Assembly: GCA_032622095.1 (NCBI GenBank)
Contig: CP136061.1
Coordinates: 84,170,324 to 84,234,323 of the forward strand
Source of the DNA: Siphonodentalium dalli
Lineage: Eukaryota > Mollusca > Scaphopoda > Gadilida > Siphonodentaliidae
Length of the DNA: 64,000 bases
Reading direction: 5' to 3'
Below are positions 10,971-24,600 of the stretch, in pieces. The position numbers and the translations under genes were made by a program. The notes below the pieces were generated by a model. That model was not told where the DNA came from. It worked only from the letters and a program-made list of their open reading frames with translations, and did no database searches. Each line of letters begins with the position of its first letter. The first letter of the stretch is position 1.

Positions 10971-13900
10971 CTGTCAAATATAAAATATACATGTATTATA
11001 TTTTCAGTTACTTTTTCAGTCATGCCCACTATATCAATGTAAGGATGCATGTATATTATTTTCAGCTACTTTTTCCTGTCATCCCCACTATTACCCTGTT
11101 AGGATGTTCATCCACTCTTAGCACTCTGTTACATGTATGACGTTATTTTGTTTGCGTTTTTTCTGTATCCTTGTGCAATAATTTAATGGAGAAGTCTGGT
11201 CAAATTGTAGATTAGACCAAGTATTCTAGGTCCACAACAGTTTGGGATATCGGTTGGGGTGATGCTGTTTTTGGACAGAGTCCCACCCCGTTGATCTTCT
11301 ATAACAGGCGTTCATTCAAAAGACATACCACATGTAAACATGGAGCCCAGACATTCACGTAAACCCATTCGCCTGACATGACCACGATGGTATATCATCA
11401 TATTAGAACAAGAGCATCGCTAGGGCGTGGCAAAATACGCCCTTTAGCCATTTCGAATTGTACTATCGCAAAATAAGATAATATTTTGAGCTTACATTTG
11501 AAGAAAATCTGATATACCCTTAATTTCAATGCCAAAATGTGGTCAAATTCTAAGTCGAAAAATGGCCATAACTCATGTAAAAATAATTAGACAGAACCTA
11601 TATTCAAACTTGGCCTATAGTTTTAGCTGGGAAATACACATACCAGCTTTGGTTCAGCTCAATAATCAAAACTGGAGTTATCGGTCGGAAACCAAAATGT
11701 TATGAAATTGGTCAAATTCTAAGTTGAAAAAGGGCCGTAACTCATGTAAAAATAACTGGACGGAACCCATATTCGAACTTGGCCTGTATCTTTAGCTGGG
11801 AAATGCACATACCAACTTTGGTTCAGATCAAACTAGAGGTGTGACTGTCCCAATGGGACTACGGATACCCCCCTTTTTTAAAAATACTAAGATGTTTGAC
11901 ATGTCAGTAAACATTTAGTTAAAATAATGAAATAACAGTTCCCATTGCAGGTGTACAACCATAACCCTAATCTTAAACCTATTGACCGAAAATTGTAGGA
12001 ATAAAAGCTTGGACAAAATTATGTATGTTGCGAAATAAATTCTAAGTCGAAAATGGGGAATAACTCCACACAAAAAATGTCGGACAGACGTCATAATTGC
12101 AGGTGCACAGGTTCCCATGGTACTAAATATCAGTGCCAAGATTAAAAAACATTGACCGAAAAATGTAGGAATAAAAGCTCGGACAAAATTATGCATGTTG
12201 CAAAAAAAAATTCTAAGTTGAAAAAGGGGGATAACTCCACCAAAAAATGTCGGACAGATGTCATAATCGCAGATGCACAAGTTCCAATGGTACTAAATAT
12301 CTGTGCCACGTTTTAAAAAAATTGACCAAAAAATGTAGGAATAAAAGCTCGGACAAAAGTATACATGCTGCGAAAATTTTCTAAGTCGAAAAAGGGGGGA
12401 TAACTCCCAAAAAAAAGAGTCCAACAGACGTCATAATCGCAGGTGCACAGGTTCCCATGGTGGTTGATGTCTGTGCCAAGTTTCACGGAAATTGATCAAA
12501 AAACGACTGAGAAAAACTCCGGACAAATTTGTGTCCACGGACGGACGGACGACGGACGGACGGACAAGCTGACTCCAGTATACCCCCCCTAACTTCGTTG
12601 CAGGGGGTATAATAATTCAAACTGGAGTTATCGATCGGAAACCAAAAATGTTAACAGACGGTCAAATTTTTAGCTGGGAAATACACATACCAACTTTGGT
12701 TCAGATCAAATAATCCAAACTGGAGTTATCGGTCGGAAACCAAAAATGTTAACAGACGGTCAAATTCTAAGTCAAAAAAGGGCCGTAACTCATGTAAAAA
12801 TAATTGGACGGAACCCATATTCGAACTTGGCCTGTATCTTTAGCTGGGAAATACACATACCAACTTTGGTTCAGATCAAATAATCCAAACTGGAGTTATC
12901 GATCGGAAACCAAAATTGTTAACGGACGGACGGCTCGACAGACGGCTCGACGGACGGACGGACGGACTGATAACATAATACGACCTTTTTTCAAAAAGGG
13001 CGTATAAAAAGGTATAGTGATGTTACGGTCATTTAATGTCTTGTTTACATGCATTTTCCATAGCGCAACAAATCAAAATTCTCTGGAAAACTAGTTGTTT
13101 TTTTTACTAACATAACTCGTTGTTTTTACATTTAACTGACCACTGATATATACATGTTTGATATCATCATGCTTGGGAAAGGCTGCCCTCTATGTTCATA
13201 TATGCAAAGCTTCCATTTGACCTAATCCTAAGACATACAAGCAATATAACTCCCACCCATGATTCTGGGCATAACATCCGTTATAGAAAAGCAACGGAGT
13301 GGGACTCGGTCCAATAAAAGCATCATCCCAACCGATAATCCAAGAAGACTTGGTCTAGTTGTAGATTTGCAGAGTTTCCGCTACCATGGCAGGCTGGCCG
13401 TCGAGCATCCACATTCCACTCCCCAACCGTGACTTTGTATTTAGCCACAAAATGGCCAAAGACTGTGCTCAACCACCATTTTCCCCACGAAGGTCAAACA
13501 CCGACACCGACTATTAACAAGTCGCAAGGAATCATAAACTTGATGCCTGAATAAGACGTGATCAGCAGCACAAACAACGTCAATAGTTGTCTACACTCTC
13601 TTATTAAAACTAGCCCAAGGTTTCATTAAGTCAACACTCTAGAGTCTACAGTACTTAAATTGATTTAAGAGATGAACGGGGAATCCTCAGCTCGCAACAG
13701 CTCATTAATATTCGAGTTTCAAAATAGGCACTGTTTACTGTTTTGATTGACGTGCCCGTATGTGTTTAATATTGTTAATAACAATAGGCGTAACCCGTAA
13801 ACAGAATAGCTGAATTGTCTTTTAATATTTTTGTGGATAAATAAGCCTGAAATAGTGTGTCTGTCATTTGCAGAATGAGGTCCCCAGAGGGTGAATTTAG

Positions 13901-16900
13901 TGATGCTAGCATCACCAAATTCACCCTCTGGGGACCTCATTCTGCAAATGACAGACACACTATCTCAAGGCTTGTGGATAAATAAGCTTTGTAGAATATT
14001 CTCTTGTTCTAGTTTCAGTGAATCAATGCCTATTTGATGAAATAAATTCTTAATTTCAATGTCGAGAATTTTTATTTTGCCAAAATCAGCCATTTTGTTG
14101 TCGTAAGGCCATCACTTCCACTTTCCATAATACTTATTTCTAGCTACATTGGGCAGGAATTGTGAATAAGTGACAAATTGTGAATAATTATTGGTTTTGC
14201 AGGAAGCTATTGATTTGTCGAGCAACGCATTCTTCGATGCGCAAGTAATTTCATAGGGGCGATTCATCACGTATGAAATAATTTATTCCATGGGAGACCG
14301 TAAGTTGATTGAAATGAAACATGGTGTAGTTATAACAAGACTGTTGTCTACAGAGTCCTTGGTAATGCTTAGTCAGTGAAAGTCAAACCCGATATTGTGA
14401 AAATAATAGGACTAATTGATGGCAATTGGCCTGTTAATCATATTTTGTTTACAAACGAAGCGAGTCTCTCCACATCTCACATGCAGTCACTGTTACCATC
14501 CAGGATACAAGATTGGAAACTGACAAGGTGCTTCAAGTGTATTTGAGGAAAAATAGCTACATTGTTAGTAGATAAATATGTGTTATATACACAATGTGTT
14601 TGTACCGATTCATGTATCATGAAAACGAATCATGAATCGGTACAAACACATTGTGTATATAACACGTTTATCTACCATTCGTGTGACAGAATCTACTACA
14701 CAAATTAGTTTAGGAGTTTTTTAAATAACAAAATCGTTGGAGCTTTCTTGAGTAAGTTCTCCCAAAATGCAAATGTAAGTGTCACATCATTATCTTGATT
14801 TGCTAAATTCTCCCAACCTGCAAGTTTACGCGAATATGCCTAACGGAAATTGAATTCAATTCTCTTGCACCTGCATTTTTATAATAATTATATAATAAAT
14901 ACTCCAACAAATATGTATTAGTTAATTTGTTATATGTTTTACCACAATACCCACGAAGAGGTTTTAATTTCTCACGCGATTGATGTGATGTCAATTCATT
15001 CATGATTTTGACCAGTCATGCGTGCCTTATACCGCAACTGCAGTAATGATACAGATGTCTATATCGCCAATTCGTTATCGCCAATTTTATCAGTGAATTT
15101 CATAGGAAATTGTAGATGAATTGAATGATTACCTGATCTTTCTCTGTCTTTTCATCAGATCCATATCTCCTCTTTATCTTTTCTTTAATAAAAAGACCCT
15201 TTACCAGCTTTTTCCAGTTAACGTAAACACGCTGCTCTCTCTTCTACAAGATAAAGATATTATCATAAACACGCTGCTCTCTCTTTTACAAAAATAATAA
15301 TGGTCGTTTGTTAAACTTATTATCTGAACATTTCCTAAAGGAACTACTCATCAATGAGTATTTAGTATAGAAAGGATTATATCAATTAAGACATCTCTTA
15401 TTCTGAGTTAGATATTTGCAATTTGCTTGCCTGCTGTGACAAGTAGAAATATCAGAACATTTCGAGCGCTGGAGATATATGCCGTGTTATTTATACTTGA
15501 GCGCTGGAGATAAAGGCTGTGTCATTTATACTTGTGTCGAGCGTGGGAGATATATGCCGTGTCATTTATACTTGTGTCGAGCGTGGGAGATATATGCTGT
15601 CATTTTTACCTGTGCTTCTTTCTCAATCATTATCTGCTGTTCATCATCCCATGCTAACAACAGAGCTTCTTTATTCTCTTCACAAACGACCCAACCATCA
15701 AACCTAGAATAGATAACAAACATCAAACATCTGTCCCCACAAACGACCCAACCATCAAACACAAACCACCCAACCATCAAACACAAACCACCCAACCATC
15801 AAACACAAACCACCCAACCATCAAACACAAACCACCCAACCATCAAACACAAACCACCCAACCATCAAACACAAACGACCCAACCATCAAACACAAACGA
15901 CCCAACCATCAACCTACAACTAATCATTAGCATAGCTCTGTCCCCACAAACCACCCAACCATCAAACCTACAACTAATCATTAGCATAGCTCTGTCCCCA
16001 CAAACCACCCAACCATCAAACCTACAACTAATCATTAGCATAGCTCTGTCCCCACAAACCACCCAACCATCAAACCTACAACTAATCATTAGCATAGCTC
16101 TGTCCCCACAAACCACCCAACCATCAAACCTACAACTAATCATTAGCATAGCTCTGTCCCCACAAACCACCCAACCATCAAACCTACAACTAATCATTAG
16201 CATAGCTCTGTCCCCACAAACCACCCAACCATCAAACCTACAACTAATCATTAGCATAGCTCTGTCCCCACAAACCACCCAACCATCAAACCTACAACTA
16301 ATCATTAGCATAGCTCTGTCCCCACAAACCACCCAACCATCAAACCTACAACTAATCATTAGCATAGCTCTGTCCCCACAAACCACCCAACCATCAAACC
16401 TACAACTAATCATTAGCATAGCTGTCCCCACAAACCACCCAACCATCAAACCTACAACTAATCATTAGCATAGCTCTGCTCAGAAAAGAGCTGTTAAAGT
16501 GACACAAGGACTTCGAAGTTGGTTCATGTGAATATGATAAATTTTTATAACAGTCTATAAAACTATCAACAACTACATTTAAAAATAAATAAATTTTGTT
16601 CTAATGTTTATTATTATCACTTTACCGGACGTTTTCCAGGGCATTAAAACACCATAATTACCGAGGTGCATTAACCGGAAGCGGGCGTTAATGAAACAAA
16701 TTAATGAACCCGCGGCCCGCATCCGGTTTGGGAAAAATGGTTTTGGACTCCACCTCGAATATGTATCCTATTTTCGTGTTATTATATATAGACACCCCGT
16801 ACAGTTCTGATCACTTAAGGGACCGCAGTCACCATGGTTGTCAGAAATATTTTATCAGAAATAAGCAGATGAGAAAATAGGTTCCCAATAAACTGAATAC

Positions 16901-19900
16901 ATGTATTAAGTTTGTGAACTCTCAGTTTGGAGTGAAGGCTTGCTTCTTGGACTGAGGGGTGCAAGCGGCTTAGTTCACCCAATGTGTTCAGTTCAACAGC
17001 TGCGCAGACATGCAACTGTCACCTTGGCGTTCTTATATATTGTTTGTGAAATGGAACAGAAATTGTTAATTATTGCTTCCGTACAACTTTTGGCCTTAAA
17101 TAACAGTACATGTGAGGGGTAATAATAGTAACAAGTGCACCGCTGGGTGGAGGTAACGCCCCCGACTGTACAATCAGAGAAACTTTCTGGTTAAGCGCTA
17201 TAAAAATGCCACATGTTGTTCTATATTAGCTTCAAATTTGGTCTGGTGCCACAAAAATAGAAGGAAAACTGAATTTTCTAAAAAAAAAACTGAATTTTTA
17301 AGTCGAAAAAGGGTCATAACTCTCACAAAAGTTATCCGATTGAACCGAAATTTTACCTTGACCTGTATTGCGATATTGGTAATACACAAAAAAACGGGTT
17401 TTGCAAATAAACAATCCAAAATCAAGTTATCATCTGGAAACCAAAAAAAGTAGCAGAAAACCTGAATTTTCTAAGTCCAAAAGTTATGGGGAAATCTTGT
17501 CCTCCCGGCTGGTCTATTAGCATACCAAAGATCAACTGAATTGAGTTAGCGAAACCAAAGTTATGAGTTGAAACGTTCGTACGGACGGAAGGACGGTACT
17601 ACCCACATTGAGCCCTATTGTGGTAATTTTGTTATGTGGTACTTTTTTCTCCCAAACGAACCTTAAGTGGGACTACAAATTGTGTTAGTCCAAGTGGACT
17701 TCATGTGGTATTCCACCCAGATTTTTTTTCTTTTGCAACAAAAATTACTGGCAATTACTGAATAAGCAAGAATGAATCAAATAAAACACAAACAATATAA
17801 GGAATTGCTTAATACTTTACAGATAATGTGGTACCATATGTCCTAAGATAATGTGGTACGCTATGTACCAAGGTAAGGTGGTACCCTACGTCCTTTAGTC
17901 AATACATTGAAAAATACATCCATTTAACCCTTTGAATACTGGATACTCAATAATGAGTAGGTGCTGGTTCTCATTAACTTATGTGTAAGGATGTTGAGAT
18001 AATAAGTTCAACAAACAACAATGGGTGGTTTGTTAAACTTATTTTCTCAACATCCTTACAAATGAAAGAATGAGAATCCATTTTAGAAAATTCATGATTT
18101 TTTCTGTCTGCGTCTGCTCATATATTATCAGAACATCCCTACAAATGAACAATGGATAATTCCAATGTATACATTTAGCACTCGATGTAGATTCCATTCA
18201 GTAAACAAAGGGTTAATTTGACACATTTAAATACCGACTTATGTTCTAAGATAATGTGGTAACCTACATCCCAAGATATTAATGTGGTAATATGTCCTAA
18301 GATCATGTGTCGCCATTTATCCAGAGATAACATATAAGATAATGTGGTAACCTACATCCCAAGATATTAATGTGGTATCATATGTCCTAAGATCATGTGT
18401 CGCCATTTATCCCGAGATAACAAATAAGATAATGTGGTAACCTACATCCCAAGATATTAATGTGGTAATATATGTCCTAAGATCATGTGTTGCCATTTAT
18501 CCCGAGATAACAAATAAGATAATGTGGTAACCTACATCCCAAGATATTAATGTGGTAATATATGTCCTAAGATCATGTGTCGCAATTTATCCCGAGATAA
18601 CATATAAGATAATGTGGTAACCTACATCCCAAGATATTAATGTGGTAATATATGTCCTAAGATCATGTGTCGCCATTTATCCCGAGATAACATATAAGAT
18701 AATGTGGTAACCTACATCCCAAGATATTAATGTGGTAATATATGTCCTAAGATCATGTGTCGCAATTTATCCCGAGATAACATATAAGATAATGTGATAA
18801 CCTACATCCCAAGATATTAATGTGGTAATATATGTCCTAAGATCATGTGTCGCCATTTATCCCGAGATAACATATAAGATAATGTGGTAACCAACATCCC
18901 AAGATATTAATGTGGTAATATATGTCCTAAGATCATGTGTCGCCATTTATCCAGAGATAACAAATAAGATAACGTGGTAACCTACATCCAAAGATATTAA
19001 TGTGGTAATATATGTCCTAATCATGTAATAATAATAATAATAATACAAGTGCACCGCTGGGCGGAGGTAACGCCCCCGACTGTACAATCAGAAAAAGTTT
19101 CTGGTTAAGCGCTATAAAAATGCCACATGTTGTTCTATATTAGCTTCAAATTTGGTCTGGTGCCACAAAAATAGAAGGAAAACTGAATTTTCTAAAAAAA
19201 AAACTGAATTTTTTAAGTCGAAAAAGGGTCATAACTCTCACAACAATTATCCGATTGAACCGAAATTTTACCTTGACCTGTGTTGCGATATTGGTAATAC
19301 ACAAAAAAACGGGTTTTGCAAATAAACAATCCAAAATCAAGTTATCATCTGGAAACCAAAAAAAGTAGCAGAAAACTGAATTTTCTAAGTCCAAAAAGGG
19401 GCGTAACTCTGGAACAAATGGGCGGACGAAACCACGGCTATGGGGAAATCTTGTCCCCCCCTGGCTGGTCTATTGGCATACCAAAGATCAACTGAATTGA
19501 ATTAGCGAAACCAAAGTTATGAGTTGAAACGTTCGTATGCCACAGAAAACTGAATTTTCTAAGTCCAAAAAGGGGCGTAACTCTGGAAAAAATGGGCGGA
19601 CGAAACCGCAGTTATGGGGAAATCTTGTCCCCCGGCTGGTCTATTAGCATACCAAAGATCAACCGAATTGAGTTAGCGAAACCAAAGTTATGAGTTGAAA
19701 CGTTCGTACGGACAGATGGACGGAAGGACGGACGGACGGACGGACGGACGGAGAGCTCCACTATATACCCCCAAATCTCCATCGGAGATCGGGGGCATAA
19801 TAAAGGTTTATAGTCACGACTCCACAAATGTGCTCTCGGACTTAACAATATACACATAAAACATATGCAACACAATACAAATATACAACATAAACTGCGG

Positions 19901-21633
19901 CTATTTCTTCACTTTAGGCAATGTGGGCCGAAGACCAAATGCCACTTCAAACAGGTGGGTTTTAAGTGCTGATTCAAAATCATTTATGTTTTGTGGAATC
20001 CTCAAGTGATCAGGAAGTAGATCCCACAGCTTTGGGCCAGCCACGCCGCATGTAACCAGATCCCCAAGTTTATAGACAAGTTGATTTGCCTTGGCGGACC
20101 TGATCTGACGGGCTGATAGCGCTGAATGAGATCCGACAAGTACGATGGTGCCAGATTATTTGAACACTTATAAGTGAAAAGCAAGACCTTAAAATGGATC
20201 CTCTGCTCAACGGAAAGCCAGTGTAATTTAGCTAGAATTGGAGTGATGTTATCAAATTTCTTTGTTTTGGTAACAATCCTAGCAGCACAGTTTTGTACAA
20301 GCTGAAGTTTCCGAATAAGGTATGTGTTGCAACCAAATAAAAGTGAGTTACAGTCTATACGGCTTGTGACAAATGCATGTACGAGTTGTTTGGCCGTCTC
20401 TTCGTCGACCACATTTCGCACCCTGCTGATAGTGCTCAGGTGATAATATGCCAATCTGCAAGCTTGCATTACATGCGCCTCCGCAGATAGATTGTCATCC
20501 ACCATATACCCCAGGTTGCCGACCATAGTCGACTTAGAGACTATCTGATTCTCCAAGCACAATATCGTGGGTAGTTGCTTTTTGCAACTGATACGGTAAC
20601 CCGATATATATCAGTTCAGTTTTGTCAGGATTCAACTTAAGGAAATTATCAGTCATCCAGATTTTAATATCGGATACACAGTGCTCTAGGGATTCTCTGG
20701 CTGGAATATCACAACCAGGGTTGAAATGAACGTAGAGTTGGGAATAACCATTTATCCCAAGATAACAAATAAGATGTGACATGGACATGGCCTCGTATTG
20801 CCCTCATGGAGTGACGTCCATATCCAATTTCGGGCCGAACACTCAGATATTAGATATGGACTCCAGGAGAGTGACATGAGGCCATGGACCATGTCACCCG
20901 TACGGAAAATGGATACCCTATAATATATTGGACAATTACAACAATACATGTAAATTACATCTGACACAGAAATGTTTTATATCTTGTTTGACAGGGCTAA
21001 GGACAAAGCTCAAGCAAGATATGATTATAAAATAGATAATGTGGTATCCAACGCCCCAGATAATGTGGTACTGCATGTCCTGAAATAGGATGTGTCCTAC
21101 ATACTCAAAACAATGCACTTTTCACATTTGGCATATGAACTACTTTCGGAGTATCTGGGATAATTACGGTACATACCGGTATATGGAATAGAATAGAATA
21201 GAATATTTTATTTGACCACGCGAACAATGGACCCTCGCGTGTATCAATAGAACACAATATTACAAGTTACAAGAATAAAATGAAATTAACATATTACATA
21301 GTTATATAATGATCAGGCCAGTTGGCAAATTGTATGACAAAACCAATCAAAATGAGAAGTTGCGCATATAGATTGCATGGATATGTTAACATAAACCAGA
21401 TAGCCTACATGCATTATGATAATGAAAGCATGGTGAAATATCATCAATACCGGTATGTGGTTTTTTAAATGTATTTGTTTATTTAGTTATCTTTTTATAC
21501 CACACTATTATGTATTTCACTCATTATATACTACAGTACCGGTAGCCAGTTAAAGCGGTTTTCAATGCAATTATTTTGCATTATAAAGTTTCAACACGTG
21601 TCCGGAGCAGGATGCTCTATCTGTAGAATTTTG

Positions 21634-21668
<35 letters not shown>

Positions 21669-24600
21669 TAGGCACATGCCCCCCTGGCTATGCGCCTGAA
21701 CAATTGTATATATGCGAGTAATAATATACATTATGTGTATCATATGGTTCGCCAGTACTGTCACGTTTTTGAGCGAACTGTCGCCCATACAAATCGGTTA
21801 CCTAATACTCTGCATGTTGGGTATAGAGTCTACACGATAATTCTCCATTGTACCGTTATCCAATCAAAATCGTCCTTGTATACGTTGTTTGAGGAAGATC
21901 GTCTTTATTTAATGGTAAAGGCATTGTTTACATTAAAAATACTAGTCGAATCAAAGATAACGATGCCGGTAATTGTCTCAATTAACTAACATATTTCCAA
22001 TAATTTTATTATATATTGACCAACAGTCGTTCGGAAAAAGGGCATCACCCGTTTTCGAACTAAGTATCGACTGAAGCAAAAGTTTTTCATTGTTGATTAA
22101 ATATCCTACAGCCCGATCGTTCTGTCAGCAGCCGAATCGATCTGTCAGCATATCGATTCTAAGGTCTTCCTGACCTGTTCTAGACATGATAGTCACACAA
22201 AAATGTTTTTATATTCTACTTCACTTTACTTGGGCCAAGTTAGGGCGAATTTCATTCTACTTAGGTCTTGGAACGTGATCTTGATAAGAAAAAATGCAGA
22301 AAATTGTTTTTTGAAAGAAACAAATTTTGATTTATTTTTGTCAACAAAAACTTTTGAAAAAGTAAAATAAACGAAAGAAATTGCTCCCTGGAATAACCGT
22401 TTATATTTTACACACCACATGACATTAAACATCTTGAATCAGTGTACCTGTAAGCACGAAACAGTTCTGAGATGTAGCCTATGCTAAAAAATTCAAATCC
22501 ACAAACGAAGGCATGCCTTTTACAAAAGGTGTGCTCGATTGAGTTTCTGTCTACCGGTGCCAACCGGTGCACAAAAAATAAAGTCCCAATGTTTATATTA
22601 AAAGATACGATAGGAAGGTCAATATTGAAACAGATAATTGACTTCAAACGTATAACATGGCTTCTAAATGTTAATGCAAGGGCATAATAATTATGAAACA
22701 TCGCCTTCACCCCAAACACGAATAATACAATACCAATATACAGAAGTCATGTCTAAATTTATCATAAATTTTACCACGAATTATCGAAAACTGGAGTCGT
22801 CCGCACACTTCACAGTAGCGTTATTTTCAGTGAAGAAAACAAAATCGAAATATAATGAAATGATTAGGTCTTATCTATATGCTTCACACAGTCTTTGTAA
22901 AGCTTTTTAATATATAAAGTACGAAGTATTGGTGTTTACATTTGAACCTTATTTGACACAATCCACGTCCATGTGTGCCTTATGGATCCTTATGTGGTAC
23001 CTATTTTTGGCCGCCATTTTGTCGATCCCAAAAATAAAATCTCGGAGCATATCTCGCGGCAAAATCTCGCGGTATTTCCCGCCGGCAATCGTCGTTATAG
23101 TCTCATGAGTTACTTCCCTTCAATCCGTCCGATCCGTACGTCTTATGATAAAGACGTACGTCTTGATATCCGGACTAATGTGGTATTTTTTTTCTGCGAC
23201 GGACTCTGACCACATTGAGACGTTCTGGACAAAATTATAATGTGGTTTACCACATAAACCCAAAATACCACATAAGGCACACTTGGACGCAGATTGTACA
23301 ACATAAGGTTCAAATGTAAACGCGGACGGACGGAAGGACGGACGGACGGAGGGCTCCACTATATACCCCCAAATCTCCATCGGAGATCGGGGGCATATTA
23401 TCAAGCTTTACGGTTTTATTAACGGCCCTCCATGAATTATTAACAGCCCTCTGGCCTATTAACGGCCCTTGACTGGTTAAAACCTTAGGGGCATGTTATA
23501 ACTCAAAACTATCACCAAGTATTCATAGTAATAATTTTGATGCCCATGAAAAACGTAATATTCCCTGGCACTAAACCTACAATATAAGTCTGTTAAAGAA
23601 TATAAGAAAAAATTATTAAAATTGTAAAAAATTGTAAAAAATAATAACAAATGATGAAAAATTGTTCGGCCAATGCATTCTCTTATATATGCGAGGCGAC
23701 CTATGGTTGACTCGCATATATAAGAGAATGCATTGGCACAGGGTATATGGGTTGATAAAAAAATCGGACTTGGCACTGAAAGGGTTAAAGTGGCATTACA
23801 GATCAAATTCAGGTTAGTCCAATAAGATACCAACAAAGTTCAATCAAAATTTGACAATAAATGTTACAAAAGGTCAAATTATTGAAACATAATCTGAAAA
23901 TAATATTTAGACTAAGATATTTGAACTTACAACACCATCGGTGATGTTTGTTGGCAAATCATTTTAACAGTTTTGTTACCATTTTAAACAATGGTTTAAA
24001 CATATGAAATGTCATTATTGAAGAATGAATATAAGGAAAACATTTCTCCATGATTTTCTCAGTGGTGATTTTTTTTAACAGACTTTTATCATTTTTGCAT
24101 TCTCATAAAAGCAGCTGATACGATTGTAGAATGCTAAAATTGATTCTCGCAAATTTTGAAGGATTTAAAGTCTGTTGACTTAAGGTGGGTAAAGCCATGA
24201 TGTAAAATCATATCCAATCATCGCCTAGTTATGACATCTGTGATGTAAATCAAATCAATCATCATTACATTGGGTGGGTGAATCCATGATGTAAACCACA
24301 TCCAATCATTGCCTAGATATGACTTACATTGGGTGGGTGAAGCCATGATGTAAACCACATCCAATCATTGCCTAGTTATGACTTACATTGGGTGGGTGAA
24401 TCCATGATGTAAACCACATCCAATCATTGCCTAGTTATGACTTACATTGGGTGGGTGAATCCATGATGTAAATCAAATCCAATCATCGCCTCGGCACAGT
24501 CAACACCAAGCTTCTTAGCAACCTTCTTTAGTCCAGGCACTGAAAAGTTTAAATGAAAATTCAAACAGTTGAAAGATCCTATAATATATTCTTAGATTGT

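Noticed and set aside
15865-16449. Minus-strand 194-codon repetitive frame (FDGWVVC repeats)
   Set aside because: It is the translation of the 54-bp array copied from the XPC exon edge, not a repeat-protein gene.
17128-19802. Search for tRNA-derived SINE promoters in the GGAC-type elements
   Set aside because: No convincing A and B box pair or tRNA-like head was seen.
21591-21788. Frame with a polyproline run
   Set aside because: Produced by the poly-G homopolymer.
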